A stretch of DNA of 64,000 nt from Sulfurimicrobium sp031426915. Lineage in GTDB: Bacteria > Pseudomonadota > Gammaproteobacteria > Burkholderiales > Sulfuricellaceae. Both the position numbers and the translations under genes were made by a program. The DNA lies in NCBI GenBank assembly GCA_031426915.1, contig JASJPB010000004.1, positions 1 through 64,000 on the forward strand, read 5' to 3'. Positions within the stretch are counted from its first letter, which is position 1. Every line of letters begins with the position of its first letter. The notes under the pieces were generated by a model that had not been told where the DNA came from, ran no database searches, and saw only the letters and a list, made by a program, of their open reading frames with translations. Positions 27,215 through 35,058 of the stretch are shown here, in pieces.

Positions 27215-27707
27215 GCTTCAAACCAACTTCGGCACCATGACACTGGAACTGGACGCAGAGAAAGCCCCCCAGACTGTCGCCAATTTCATCCAGTACGTGA
27301 ATGACGGCTTTTACAACGGCACCATCTTCCACCGCGTGATCGATGGCTTCATGATCCAGGGTGGTGGCATGCAGCCCGGCATGATCCCCAAGCTCACCCG
27401 CGACCCGGTTCAGAACGAAGCCAACAACGGGCTGAAAAATGGCGCCTACACCATCGCCATGGCGCGCACCTCTGACCCCCACTCGGCTACCGCCCAGTTC
27501 TTCATCAACGTCTCCGACAACGGCTTCCTCAATCACACCGCCCCGACCGCGCAAGGCTGGGGCTACTGCGTCTTCGGCAAGGTCGTGGAAGGCCAGGACG
27601 TGGTGGACAAGATCAAGAAGGTCCGCACCGGCAACAACGCCGGCCACCAGGATGTGCCGGTGGAAGACGTCATCATCGAAAGCGCCGAAGTCGTCAAAGT
27701 CGACTAG
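27207..27707 (+). CDS. ppiB: Cytoplasmic cyclophilin-type peptidyl-prolyl isomerase
   Basis: 166 residues, with no signal peptide. The domain begins at once (MVKLQTNFGTMTLELDAEKAP) and carries FYNGTIFHRVIDGFMIQGGGM, SATAQFFINV and WGYCVFGKV, the standard cyclophilin core with its active-site arginine and glutamine. It overlaps ppiA by 8 bases and is followed by a hairpin terminator. The two are likely paralogues from a tandem duplication, one exported and one cytoplasmic. Confidence 0.95.
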   Translation: MVKLQTNFGTMTLELDAEKAPQTVANFIQYVNDGFYNGTIFHRVIDGFMIQGGGMQPGMIPKLTRDPVQNEANNGLKNGAYTIAMARTSDPHSATAQFFINVSDNGFLNHTAPTAQGWGYCVFGKVVEGQDVVDKIKKVRTGNNAGHQDVPVEDVIIESAEVVKVD

Positions 27708-27719
27708 GCCAGGCGGGTG

Positions 27720-27747
27720 AGGGTCGAGGCGTAACAGCCTCGACCCT
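27720..27747 (+). terminator. Hairpin after ppiB
   Basis: AGGGTCGAGGC pairs exactly with GCCTCGACCCT around a 6-base GTAACA loop, 13 bases after the ppiB stop. Only a short TCAATCC follows, so the T-tract is weak. Confidence 0.7.
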
Positions 27748-27763
27748 TCAATCCCTAGCGCGC

Positions 27764-28486
27764 ATGCCTCACAGCCTCCTCATTTCCGATCTGCATCTGA
27801 GCGCGGATCGCCCGGAAGTTTTTTCCGCCTTTGCAAAATTTCTTGCCACTACCGCAGCACAGTCGGAAGCGCTGTACATCCTCGGCGACCTGTTCGAATA
27901 CTGGGCCGGCGACGACGATATTGACGACCCATTCAACCAGCAGGTCATCCAGGCGCTCGCCACCCTGAACTTACGCGGCGTGGTCATCTACCTAATGCAC
28001 GGAAACCGAGATTTCCTCATGGGCCAGGCGCTGGCCGCCGCTAGCGGCGCGCAATTGCTGCCGGACCCGAGTATCATCGATATGCATGGCGTGCCGACGC
28101 TGCTGATGCACGGCGACACCCTGTGCACTGACGACACCGACTACATGGCATTCCGCGCCCAGGTGCGCGAACCGGCATGGCAAGGACAATTCCTGTCCCA
28201 GCCTCTGGCGCAGCGCAAGGAGCAGATCGAAAAATTACGGGAGCAAAGCAGGCTGGCGCAGAGCAGCAAGACGCCTGAAATCATGGATGTAAATATTGCA
28301 GCGGTGGACAATGCCCTCAGAAACCATGCCTACCCGCGCCTGATTCACGGCCACACCCACCGTCCGGCATTGCATGTGTATGAAGTGGACGGCAAGTTCT
28401 GCCAACGCTGGGTGTTGCCGGACTGGTACGAACAGGGCGGCTATCTGCGCTGCGACGCCAATGGCTGCGAAGCCGTGAAACTGTAA
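27764..28486 (+). CDS. lpxH: UDP-2,3-diacylglucosamine hydrolase
   Basis: 240 residues. Calcineurin-like phosphoesterase that gives lipid X in lipid A synthesis, acting at the cytoplasmic face of the inner membrane. Metal-binding motifs are SDLHLSADRP near residue 8, LGDLFEYWAGDD near 41, MHGNRDFL near 77, HGDTLCTDD near 115 and HGHTHRPALH near the C-terminus, all as in LpxH. It stands alone between the ppiB terminator and a structured repeat. Confidence 0.95.
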   Translation: MPHSLLISDLHLSADRPEVFSAFAKFLATTAAQSEALYILGDLFEYWAGDDDIDDPFNQQVIQALATLNLRGVVIYLMHGNRDFLMGQALAAASGAQLLPDPSIIDMHGVPTLLMHGDTLCTDDTDYMAFRAQVREPAWQGQFLSQPLAQRKEQIEKLREQSRLAQSSKTPEIMDVNIAAVDNALRNHAYPRLIHGHTHRPALHVYEVDGKFCQRWVLPDWYEQGGYLRCDANGCEAVKL

Positions 28487-28488
28487 CT

Positions 28489-28757
28489 AGTGTAGTGTTG
28501 CACGCTAAACGGCGCTTTCAGAGCCTTCCCAAGAGTGACATAACAAGGCACGGCGCACAGGCAATGGCCATTCCCTTGGCAAGTGCCGCAACGCGGTTAG
28601 GGCGCTCTTGGGAAGGCTCCCTCCGGGCGAGCGCCTGGGTGGCCATCTGCGGCGTTGCGGGCGCTTGGAATAGAATGACTATTCCCGCGCACCCGCGCCT
28701 TGCATATGACCGCCCAGGCGCTCGCTGAAAGTGCCGTTTAGCGTGCAACGCTACACT
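28489..28757. repeat. Three-stem inverted-repeat element (first copy)
   Basis: Closing stem: 28489-28521 and 28725-28757 are inverted copies matching at 31 of 33 bases. Inside are two further stems: 28521-28535 with 28605-28619 (GAGCCTTCCCAAGAG, 15 of 15), and about 28627-28642 with 28710-28725 (GCGAGCGCCTGGG core, 15 of 16). The second holds an apical GGAATAG/CTATTCC stem. The result is a three-way junction in DNA or RNA. It lies between lpxH and the DAHP synthase gene and encodes no supported protein. Confidence 0.85.
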
Positions 28758-28774
28758 CAAGAAAGGAAACCGAC

Positions 28775-29905
28775 ATGATACTGATCCTCGCCCAGGACCT
28801 CTCCCACGAGAGCGCCGAATTCCTGCAACTGATGGACCACCTCAACGCCCTGCCCAGGATCAAAACTCGGGTGCACCGCGAAAAGGGCGAACAGCAGACC
28901 GTCACCGAGGTCTACCTGATCGGCGACACCGGCCCGCTCTCGGTCGAGGACATGCAAACCTTGCCCGGCGTGGAGCGCGTGGTGCGGGTGTCGGAGGAAT
29001 ACCGCGTGCTGGGACGGCACAAGGACGACGACCGCCCGACGCATTTCGACTACAACGGCGTGCGCTTCGGCCAGGATACGCTCCACATCTTCGCCGGCCT
29101 GTGCGCGGTGGACGTGCCGGAGCACGTGGAAGCCATGATGAAGGCGTTGCGCGACAACGGCCAGGTGTGCACCCGCATGGGCGCCTACAAGCCGCGCACC
29201 AGTCCCTATGCCTTCCAGGGTCATGGCAAGGCCTGCCTGCCCTGGGTGTTTGAACTGGCCGGCAAGTACGGCATCAAGGTCATCGCCATGGAAATCACCC
29301 ACGAATCCCATCTCGACGAAATCCGCGCCGCCCTGCACCAGACCGGCAACCCCACCGGCGTGATGCTGCAGATCGGCACGCGCAACACGCAGAATTTCGA
29401 ACTGCTGAAAATCGTCGGTCGCCAGCAGGAACTGCCGGTGCTGTTCAAGCGCGGCTTCGGCATCACCCTCGACGAATCGCTCAACGCCGCCGAATACCTG
29501 GCCTCGGAAGGCAACCGCAACGTGGTATTCGGCCTGCGCGGGATGAAAACCAACATGGGCGACCCGCACCGCAACTTCGTCGACTTCGCCCACGTACCCG
29601 TGGTCAAGCGCCTCACCCGCATGCCGGTGTGCATCGACCCCTCGCATTCGGTCGGCGCCCGCACGCGCGCACCGGACGGCCTGCTGGACGTATTCCACGT
29701 CACCGCCCAGGGCGTGATCGCCGGGGCCAACATGATTCTGGTGGATTTTCACCCGGCGCCGAAAAAAGCCCTGGTGGACGGTCCGCAAGCCCTGTTGATG
29801 GAAGAACTGCCGCACTTCATCGAGGACGTACAACTGGCGCGGGAAACCTACCAGAAACGCCAGGCTCTGGCGCAGCGCTATCAGTCAAAAGAAAGAATCG
29901 GCTAG
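28775..29905 (+). CDS. 3-deoxy-7-phosphoheptulonate (DAHP) synthase homologue, type I-beta-like
   Basis: 376 residues. An N-terminal ferredoxin-like regulatory domain (about 1-80) is followed by a TIM barrel with GAYKPRTSPYAFQGHG, LQIGTRNTQNF, LFKRGFG and CIDPSHS, as in DAHP synthases that join PEP and erythrose 4-phosphate. Compared from memory with the Thermotoga enzyme, the metal-binding Cys (AGLC), His (DPSHS) and final Asp (ALVDG) are kept. The ligand Glu is replaced by Asp (ILVDFHP), and the CERG motif reads GLRG. AAGGAAA precedes the ATG. Likely shikimate pathway, but the substitutions leave room for another 2-keto-3-deoxy sugar-phosphate reaction. Confidence 0.72.
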   Translation: MILILAQDLSHESAEFLQLMDHLNALPRIKTRVHREKGEQQTVTEVYLIGDTGPLSVEDMQTLPGVERVVRVSEEYRVLGRHKDDDRPTHFDYNGVRFGQDTLHIFAGLCAVDVPEHVEAMMKALRDNGQVCTRMGAYKPRTSPYAFQGHGKACLPWVFELAGKYGIKVIAMEITHESHLDEIRAALHQTGNPTGVMLQIGTRNTQNFELLKIVGRQQELPVLFKRGFGITLDESLNAAEYLASEGNRNVVFGLRGMKTNMGDPHRNFVDFAHVPVVKRLTRMPVCIDPSHSVGARTRAPDGLLDVFHVTAQGVIAGANMILVDFHPAPKKALVDGPQALLMEELPHFIEDVQLARETYQKRQALAQRYQSKERIG

Positions 29906-29927
29906 GCGAAAAATACGCGTGCCTGGG

Positions 29928-30599
29928 CTAATCGTCGTCCAGCGTGGTCAGGAAGGCCAGGATGTCGCGCAGCTCTTCCGGTTTCATTAAATTCAGCAGA
30001 TCCTTGCCAGGCTTGGCATCCTCGTCGTGAATGCGTTCGCTCTTGGTGAATTTTTCGATCTGGCGCTGCAAATATGAAGTGTACTGACCCGACAGCATCG
30101 GCGCGTTCCCCTTGCCTTGCCCCTTGAGACCGTGGCATGAGGTGCATTCAGTACGGTAATGCTTGGCGCCTGCCGTCACGTCGCCTTCCGAACGGGGAAT
30201 GTTCACCACCTTTTCCATCACCGTCAGACGGGTTAGCGCATCGTCGCTTTCCGTGAAGACCGGCAACTGGGTGTCCAACTTGACGGAAGCGAGATAAGCG
30301 CTGATGTGGGCGATATCTTCGTCCGGCAATTCACGTTCTTCCGTGTATGGGAACATGGGTATGTTGATGCGCTTGCGCCCCTTGAATTTGGCCAACTGGT
30401 CGCTGAGGTATTCCTGGCGCTGCCCGGCCAGACGCGGGTACTCACCTTTTTTCCCCCCTTGACCATTGTCGCCATGGCAGGCTGCGCATACCTGATTGAT
30501 CTGACGCCCCGCCTCCAGATCGGGGGCGGCGGCGGCATTCCAACTGAAACCAAGCCCGATTGCACAGGCCAGCAATAATTTTCTTTGTTTACGTTTCAT
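29928..30599 (-). CDS. Diheme cytochrome c4-like protein
   Basis: 223 residues from the ATG at 30599, which begins a normal signal peptide (KLLLACAIGLGFSWNAAAA). It has two class I haem sites, CAACH near residue 37 and CTSCH near 137, each with downstream methionines (NIPMFPY and NAPMLSGQ regions) as possible axial ligands. A periplasmic electron carrier is expected, perhaps accepting electrons from the sulfide dehydrogenase encoded next to it. A strong terminator separates it from fccB, so it has its own promoter or low read-through. Confidence 0.85.
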   Translation of the reverse strand: MKRKQRKLLLACAIGLGFSWNAAAAPDLEAGRQINQVCAACHGDNGQGGKKGEYPRLAGQRQEYLSDQLAKFKGRKRINIPMFPYTEERELPDEDIAHISAYLASVKLDTQLPVFTESDDALTRLTVMEKVVNIPRSEGDVTAGAKHYRTECTSCHGLKGQGKGNAPMLSGQYTSYLQRQIEKFTKSERIHDEDAKPGKDLLNLMKPEELRDILAFLTTLDDD

Positions 30600-30664
30600 G
30601 ACAGTCATCACACACACAGAGCCGGAATTTTCTGCCTAATTGCCAAGGCAATCAAGTCCGGCCT

Positions 30665-30692
30665 GAATAAAAAACCCCGCCATAAGGCGGGG
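30665..30692 (-). terminator. Intrinsic terminator of fccAB
   Basis: On the minus strand CCCCGCC-TTAT-GGCGGGG (30692 to 30675) is followed by a T-rich tract (TTTTTTATT). It begins about 27 bases after the fccB stop and is a textbook rho-independent terminator. Confidence 0.9.
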
Positions 30693-30718
30693 CGGAGAAG
30701 CGAACAACCCTGAATTGC

Positions 30719-31987
30719 TCAGGAAGACATTTCGTGCAGGATGTTCTTGATCCAGCTCTTGGCATAAACGCCTTCCAGCTCGGACAAGTCCGGCGATACC
30801 CCGCCGGAATTGGGAACCGCAATGGTGGCGCCCTTGTCGACCTTGTACACCGCCGACACCGAAATCGCTTCCTTGTCGCTGACGAAGCTGTAGCACACGT
30901 TGACGTGGGAAGGCGGAATCACGGGCTTGCCGTTCATCAGCTGCACCACGTTAAGCGCGCACACCTTGGCCTGGGAGTTGGCGGAATAGCCCGATTTCGG
31001 CATCGGACCAGCGCTGCACGCATCGCCGATGACATGCACATTGGGAACGATGGTGGATTCGAAAGTGCTCTGGTTCACCGGGCACCATTTCTTGTCCTTG
31101 TCCACCACGCCGGCCAGATGGGCGATCAGCCCGGCCTTTTGCGGCGGGATCAGGTTCACCACGGCGCCCTTGATTTCTTCCACCCCGGTGTCCACGCTAC
31201 GGGCCTTGGCATCGACCTTGATCACCTTGTGGCTGGCGTTGAACTCGATCATGCCCTTGTAGTGCTTTTCCCACGCCTTCCTGAACAGAGGCCCCTTGGA
31301 GATGATGTCCGGGTTGGCATCGAGCACGATGATCTTGGATTTGGGCTTGTGGTTCTTGAGATACCAGGCGATCTGGCTGATGCGCTCGTACGGTCCGGGC
31401 GGGCAGCGGAAGGGCGTGGTCGGGATGGACAGCACCACTGCGCCGCCATTAGGCATGTCCAGCAATTGCTGACGCAGCAGCAGGGTCTGCTCGCCAGCCT
31501 TCCACGCATGGGGAATGACCTTGGGCGTTTCCACCGGATTGTAACCCTCGATCTCCTCGAAACGGAAATCGATGCCGGGCGAGAGGATCAGGCGGTCATA
31601 GCTGATGTCGCCACCGGAAACGCGGATCTTCTTGGCGGCCACGTCCACTGCCGTGACGTCGTCGAACACCATCTTGATACCGTGGTTGGCAGCCAGCGCG
31701 TCATAGCCGATCTTGTTGTCGTCCAGATTGCGGTTGCCGCCCAGCACCAGGTTGCTGAAAGGGCAGGAAACGAAGGTCTTGTTGCGTTCGACCAGCACCA
31801 CCTCGATGGAAGGGTCGCTCATGCGGATATACTTGGCTGCGATGGTGCCGCCATATCCGCCGCCGACCACCACCACGCGCCGGCCCTTCTTGGTCATCAA
31901 TTCGCCCACGGGCGAAACGGAGGCACAGGAGGCCAGGCTGAGGCCAGCAACTGCGCCGGTCATTTGGATGAAATTTCTGCGATTCAT
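30719..31987 (-). CDS. fccB: Flavocytochrome c sulfide dehydrogenase, flavoprotein subunit
   Basis: 422 residues. Begins MNRRNFIQMTG, a twin-arginine-type export signal. The FAD-binding VVVVGGGYGGTIAAKYIR lies near residue 38. Redox cysteines expected for sulfide oxidation are seen in FVSCPFSNLVLGG and WCPVNQSTF. A C-terminal FCSD-type domain includes IGDACSAGPMPKSGYSANSQAKVCA. It oxidises sulfide to sulfur or polysulfide in the periplasm and passes electrons to the haem subunit. fccA is 10 bases upstream. This FAD fold also occurs in sulfide:quinone reductases, but the paired cytochrome gene favours FccB. Confidence 0.9.
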   Translation of the reverse strand: MNRRNFIQMTGAVAGLSLASCASVSPVGELMTKKGRRVVVVGGGYGGTIAAKYIRMSDPSIEVVLVERNKTFVSCPFSNLVLGGNRNLDDNKIGYDALAANHGIKMVFDDVTAVDVAAKKIRVSGGDISYDRLILSPGIDFRFEEIEGYNPVETPKVIPHAWKAGEQTLLLRQQLLDMPNGGAVVLSIPTTPFRCPPGPYERISQIAWYLKNHKPKSKIIVLDANPDIISKGPLFRKAWEKHYKGMIEFNASHKVIKVDAKARSVDTGVEEIKGAVVNLIPPQKAGLIAHLAGVVDKDKKWCPVNQSTFESTIVPNVHVIGDACSAGPMPKSGYSANSQAKVCALNVVQLMNGKPVIPPSHVNVCYSFVSDKEAISVSAVYKVDKGATIAVPNSGGVSPDLSELEGVYAKSWIKNILHEMSS

Positions 31988-31997
31988 ATTCGGCTCC

Positions 31998-32582
31998 TCA
32001 CTGCTGACTGGCGTAAAAATGGATGACGGCTTCCACCTCTTCGGGTGTCAGCTTGTTGTCGCCCTCGACTTTTTCCGCCATTTTCTTCGGCATGATCCGC
32101 TTGCCGGAACGGAACTCGTTCATGCTGATCTGGAGATACTCTTTCCATTGTCCGCCGATGATGCCGCCATCCTCGGAATCGCGTCCGTTGTCGATGTGGC
32201 ATTTCTTGCAACGCTGCTCATGAATTTGCTTGCCGATCGCCACCTTGGCAGGGTCCACGTCCTGCTTCGTGCGCACGAAAGGATGCTGGGCAAAGAACCC
32301 GGCTACCATCTTGAGTTCATCGTCGGAATAGGCCTTCGCCAGCCGCCCCATGATGCTGGAAGGACGCTCACCGCTCTTGAACTTCTTCATGGCATCCAGC
32401 AGGAAGGCTTCGGGCATGCCGGAAATCACCGGCATGCTCGGGCCGGCACTGGCGCCGTTGGTGCCGTGACAGCCGGCACACGTATTGGACAACATGGCGG
32501 CCTGGCTAGGGCTGGCGGCCCAGGCTGGAACGGCGGCCATCAAACACCCGCCGAGAATAACGGCGAACCCCTTTGGTTTCAT
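31998..32582 (-). CDS. fccA: Flavocytochrome c sulfide dehydrogenase, diheme cytochrome subunit
   Basis: 194 residues with a signal peptide (GGCLMAAVPAWAA). Two haem sites, CAGCH near residue 35 and CKKCH near 125, match the diheme FccA. It would take electrons from FccB and hand them to a soluble cytochrome such as the c4-like protein downstream. A strong AAGGAGGAGG ribosome-binding site precedes the ATG. Divergent from the EamA transporter gene across about 220 bases, which should hold the fcc promoter. Confidence 0.88.
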   Translation of the reverse strand: MKPKGFAVILGGCLMAAVPAWAASPSQAAMLSNTCAGCHGTNGASAGPSMPVISGMPEAFLLDAMKKFKSGERPSSIMGRLAKAYSDDELKMVAGFFAQHPFVRTKQDVDPAKVAIGKQIHEQRCKKCHIDNGRDSEDGGIIGGQWKEYLQISMNEFRSGKRIMPKKMAEKVEGDNKLTPEEVEAVIHFYASQQ

Positions 32583-32803
32583 AGTACCTCCTCCTTATAA
32601 TTTTTTGGGCAGGCAATCAGTGAAGAACACTATTGCACTCTGACAAGAATGCACGTAGCGCACCCAACAAACCTTGATATGAATCAATTATACGAAAAAA
32701 TCCTTCTGGGGTTTGTCCGGTTTTTTGACTGTACAGGAAATTGCCCGCAGAATCACGATCCCAACGCAACTTCATGAAATGCTTATATAATGATTTCCCC
32801 CAT

Positions 32804-33652
32804 ATGACCTCCTCCTGGATGATCGTCGCCGGCTTCCTGTTCGGCTGCATGGGGGTCTTCGTCAAACTTGGCGCGCAATATTTTTCCAGCGCGGAACTGG
32901 TGTTCTACCGCTCCCTGTTCGGATTAGCAGTCATTTTTCTCATCATCCGGGCGCAAGGATTCTCGCTTGCCACCGCGCATGTGAAAATGCACTTCTGGCG
33001 CGGGTTGTCCGGCTTTGTCGCGCTGATGCTGTTCTTCTACGCCATCAGCGCCCTGCCCCTGGCAACGGCAGTGACGCTCAACTACACCTCGCCACTGTTT
33101 CTGGCCCTGTTCACGGTGCTGGTCCTCAAGGAACCTCCGCGCTTCCTGCTGATCCTGGCGGTGGCGGTGGGATTCGCGGGGGTGGTCCTGCTGCTGCGCC
33201 CGACGCTGCATGCGGATCAAATCACGGCTGGCCTGATGGGCTTGATGTCGGGCTTCCTGGCCGGGATCGCTTACCTCAACGTGAAGCAACTGGGCGCCAT
33301 GGGAGAACCGGAATGGAGGGTGGTGTTTTACTTCACCCTGTTTTCCACCCTCGGCGGCGCCATCTGGATGCTGTTCCACCCCTTCCACCCGGTCACGCCG
33401 GGCGGCTTTCTTGTCCTGCTCGGTCTGGGCACCACTGCCACCCTGGCACAGCTCGCCATGACTCGCGCCTACCGCACCGGAAAAACCCTGGTGGTCGGCA
33501 GCCTGGCTTACAGTACGGTCATTTTCGCCAGCCTGTGGGGCGTGGTGCTATGGCAGGAAATTCTGCCTGCCAGCAGTTGGCTGGCGATTGCCTTGATTGT
33601 TCTGAGCGGGGTGATCAGCCTGCGCACCGGGCCACGCCTGCCGGTCGTGTAG
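32804..33652 (+). CDS. EamA/DMT family transporter
   Basis: 282 residues with ten hydrophobic segments in two five-helix halves (two EamA repeats), inner membrane. The ATG at 32804 starts the first helix (MTSSWMIVAGFLFGCMGV). An upstream in-frame ATG at 32741 would add a hydrophilic stretch not expected for the family. A perfect TATAAT at 32786-32791 lies only 12 bases before the ATG, so the transcript could be nearly leaderless. Substrate unknown; many relatives export amino acids or metabolites. Confidence 0.85.
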   Translation: MTSSWMIVAGFLFGCMGVFVKLGAQYFSSAELVFYRSLFGLAVIFLIIRAQGFSLATAHVKMHFWRGLSGFVALMLFFYAISALPLATAVTLNYTSPLFLALFTVLVLKEPPRFLLILAVAVGFAGVVLLLRPTLHADQITAGLMGLMSGFLAGIAYLNVKQLGAMGEPEWRVVFYFTLFSTLGGAIWMLFHPFHPVTPGGFLVLLGLGTTATLAQLAMTRAYRTGKTLVVGSLAYSTVIFASLWGVVLWQEILPASSWLAIALIVLSGVISLRTGPRLPVV

Positions 33653-33674
33653 CGTTGACCGCAGCGACCCGCGG

Positions 33675-34343
33675 TTACTTGTTGCGGATATAGCGCGCAT
33701 CGTCAAACGTGCTCACCCATTGCGGCCGGTAAACCACCAACAGCGTTGCCAGCATCCCGCTCAGCACCGCTTCGGACCACCCCATCAGCAGGTAGTACGG
33801 CAGATAATTTGTGGTCAGATAATCCACCGAATAGGCTCCCGCCAGTGCAAGCAGGCCGGTCACCGCCAGACCGACGGACGCCATGGCCAGAGCCCCTCCG
33901 ATGAAGGCATTGACGAAAATATAGATAAAAAAGTGGTTGGGCAACTTGCTGTCCGCCAAGCGGTAAATGGAATAGCTCACCGCAACCGGCAGTCCGCACA
34001 TCAGCAATCCGTTGACGGAGAAGCTTTCCCATCCGCTGAAGCCGAAAAAGCTCACGCCCAGCAATACCACGCTCAAGCCGACGATGGCCAGGCAAGGTCC
34101 GAACATCAAGGTGAACAGCGTGGCGCCGAGAATATGGAAATTCAGCCCCGGTTTGACACCGGTTTTGAGAAACCCCCACACCAGCATCAAAACCACGCAG
34201 GTACCAAGCCAGAGATGCATGGTCTCGTTATCCTTGAGACGCCGCCAGGGGGCGAGATAAATAGCCCGCCCCAGCACCAATCCGAACAGGATATAGGCGA
34301 ACCAGCTCCAGGAGGAAGGCAGCAGATTGTCGGGCAAATTCAT
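33675..34343 (-). CDS. CbiM-like energy-coupling factor transporter protein
   Basis: 222 residues, about six membrane segments, no signal peptide. The GVKPGLNFHILGATLFTLMFGP segment resembles the His-bearing N-terminal region of CbiM, the substrate-specific component of cobalt ECF transporters. No CbiN, CbiQ or CbiO gene is adjacent, so it is a solitary member, as in many betaproteobacteria. Proximity to a BtuCD-type ABC pair suggests a link to cobalt or cobalamin, but that rests on position only. Confidence 0.7.
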   Translation of the reverse strand: MNLPDNLLPSSWSWFAYILFGLVLGRAIYLAPWRRLKDNETMHLWLGTCVVLMLVWGFLKTGVKPGLNFHILGATLFTLMFGPCLAIVGLSVVLLGVSFFGFSGWESFSVNGLLMCGLPVAVSYSIYRLADSKLPNHFFIYIFVNAFIGGALAMASVGLAVTGLLALAGAYSVDYLTTNYLPYYLLMGWSEAVLSGMLATLLVVYRPQWVSTFDDARYIRNK

Positions 34344-34395
34344 GCCGATATTTTACGCTATACTTTGGTACTGAATTTTCACTGGAGAAAGAATC

Positions 34396-35058
34396 TTGCG
34401 TTTGGCGCTTTTTGACCTGGACAACACCCTGCTCGCGGGTGACAGCGACTTCGAATGGGCTCAATTTTTAATCGAGCAGGACGTGCTTGACCGGGAAGTC
34501 TACGAAGCGCGCAACCAGGCGTTTTACGATCAATACAAGGCCGGCAGCCTGGATATTCACGAGTTCCTCGATTTCCAGCTCAAACCGCTGTCGCGCCATC
34601 CGCGTAGTCAACTGGACGCCTGGCACCGGGAATTCATGCAACGCAAGATTCTGCCCATCGTCACCGCCAAGGGCCGGGAACTGGTTTCCGAGTATCTGCG
34701 CGAAGCCGAGCTGGTTGTCATCATCACCGCCACCAACAGCTTTGTCACGCTGCCCATCGCCCGGGAATTCGGGGTGGAGCACCTGATCGCCACCGAGCCC
34801 GAGCAGTCGGGTGGAGAATTCACCGGCAGGGTATCCGGCACCCCCTCGTTCCGCGAAGGCAAGATAGCCCGCCTCGATGCCTGGCTGGCAAACCGCGGGC
34901 TAAGCTGGAAAAATATCAGCAAAAGCTGGTTCTACAGCGATTCCCTCAACGACCTCCCGCTGTTGCAACGCGTCAGCAACCCGGTCGCGGTAGACCCCGA
35001 CCCCACCCTGAAGGCGCACGCGGAACAAAACGGCTGGCCTATCATCAGCTTGCGGTAA
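34396..35058 (+). CDS. HAD-superfamily IB phosphatase (SerB-like)
   Basis: 220 residues. The HAD motif I is LFDLDNTLLAGDSD at the N-terminus (DxDxT), motif II is IITATNS near 115, and motif III/IV is FYSDSLNDLPLL near 182. The start is TTG at 34396, fixed by GGAG 8 bases upstream and by the usual family opening MRLALFDLDNTLL. It shares one base with the next gene (TAATG). Relatives include phosphoserine and histidinol-phosphate phosphatases; the substrate here is not clear. A role in nucleotide-loop or cobamide dephosphorylation is possible given the downstream transporter, but unproven. Confidence 0.8.
   Translation: MRLALFDLDNTLLAGDSDFEWAQFLIEQDVLDREVYEARNQAFYDQYKAGSLDIHEFLDFQLKPLSRHPRSQLDAWHREFMQRKILPIVTAKGRELVSEYLREAELVVIITATNSFVTLPIAREFGVEHLIATEPEQSGGEFTGRVSGTPSFREGKIARLDAWLANRGLSWKNISKSWFYSDSLNDLPLLQRVSNPVAVDPDPTLKAHAEQNGWPIISLR

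Noticed and set aside
28489..28757. Integron attC site or tRNA-like interpretation of the three-stem element
   Set aside because: attC sites are shorter, with one imperfect stem and defined core sites (GTTRRRY). This element has three long stems and no such cores, and there is no gene-cassette array nearby.
30734..32026. Plus-strand open frame of 430 residues opposite fccB
   Set aside because: FccB has a twin-arginine start, FAD motif and redox cysteines; the opposing frame has no features.
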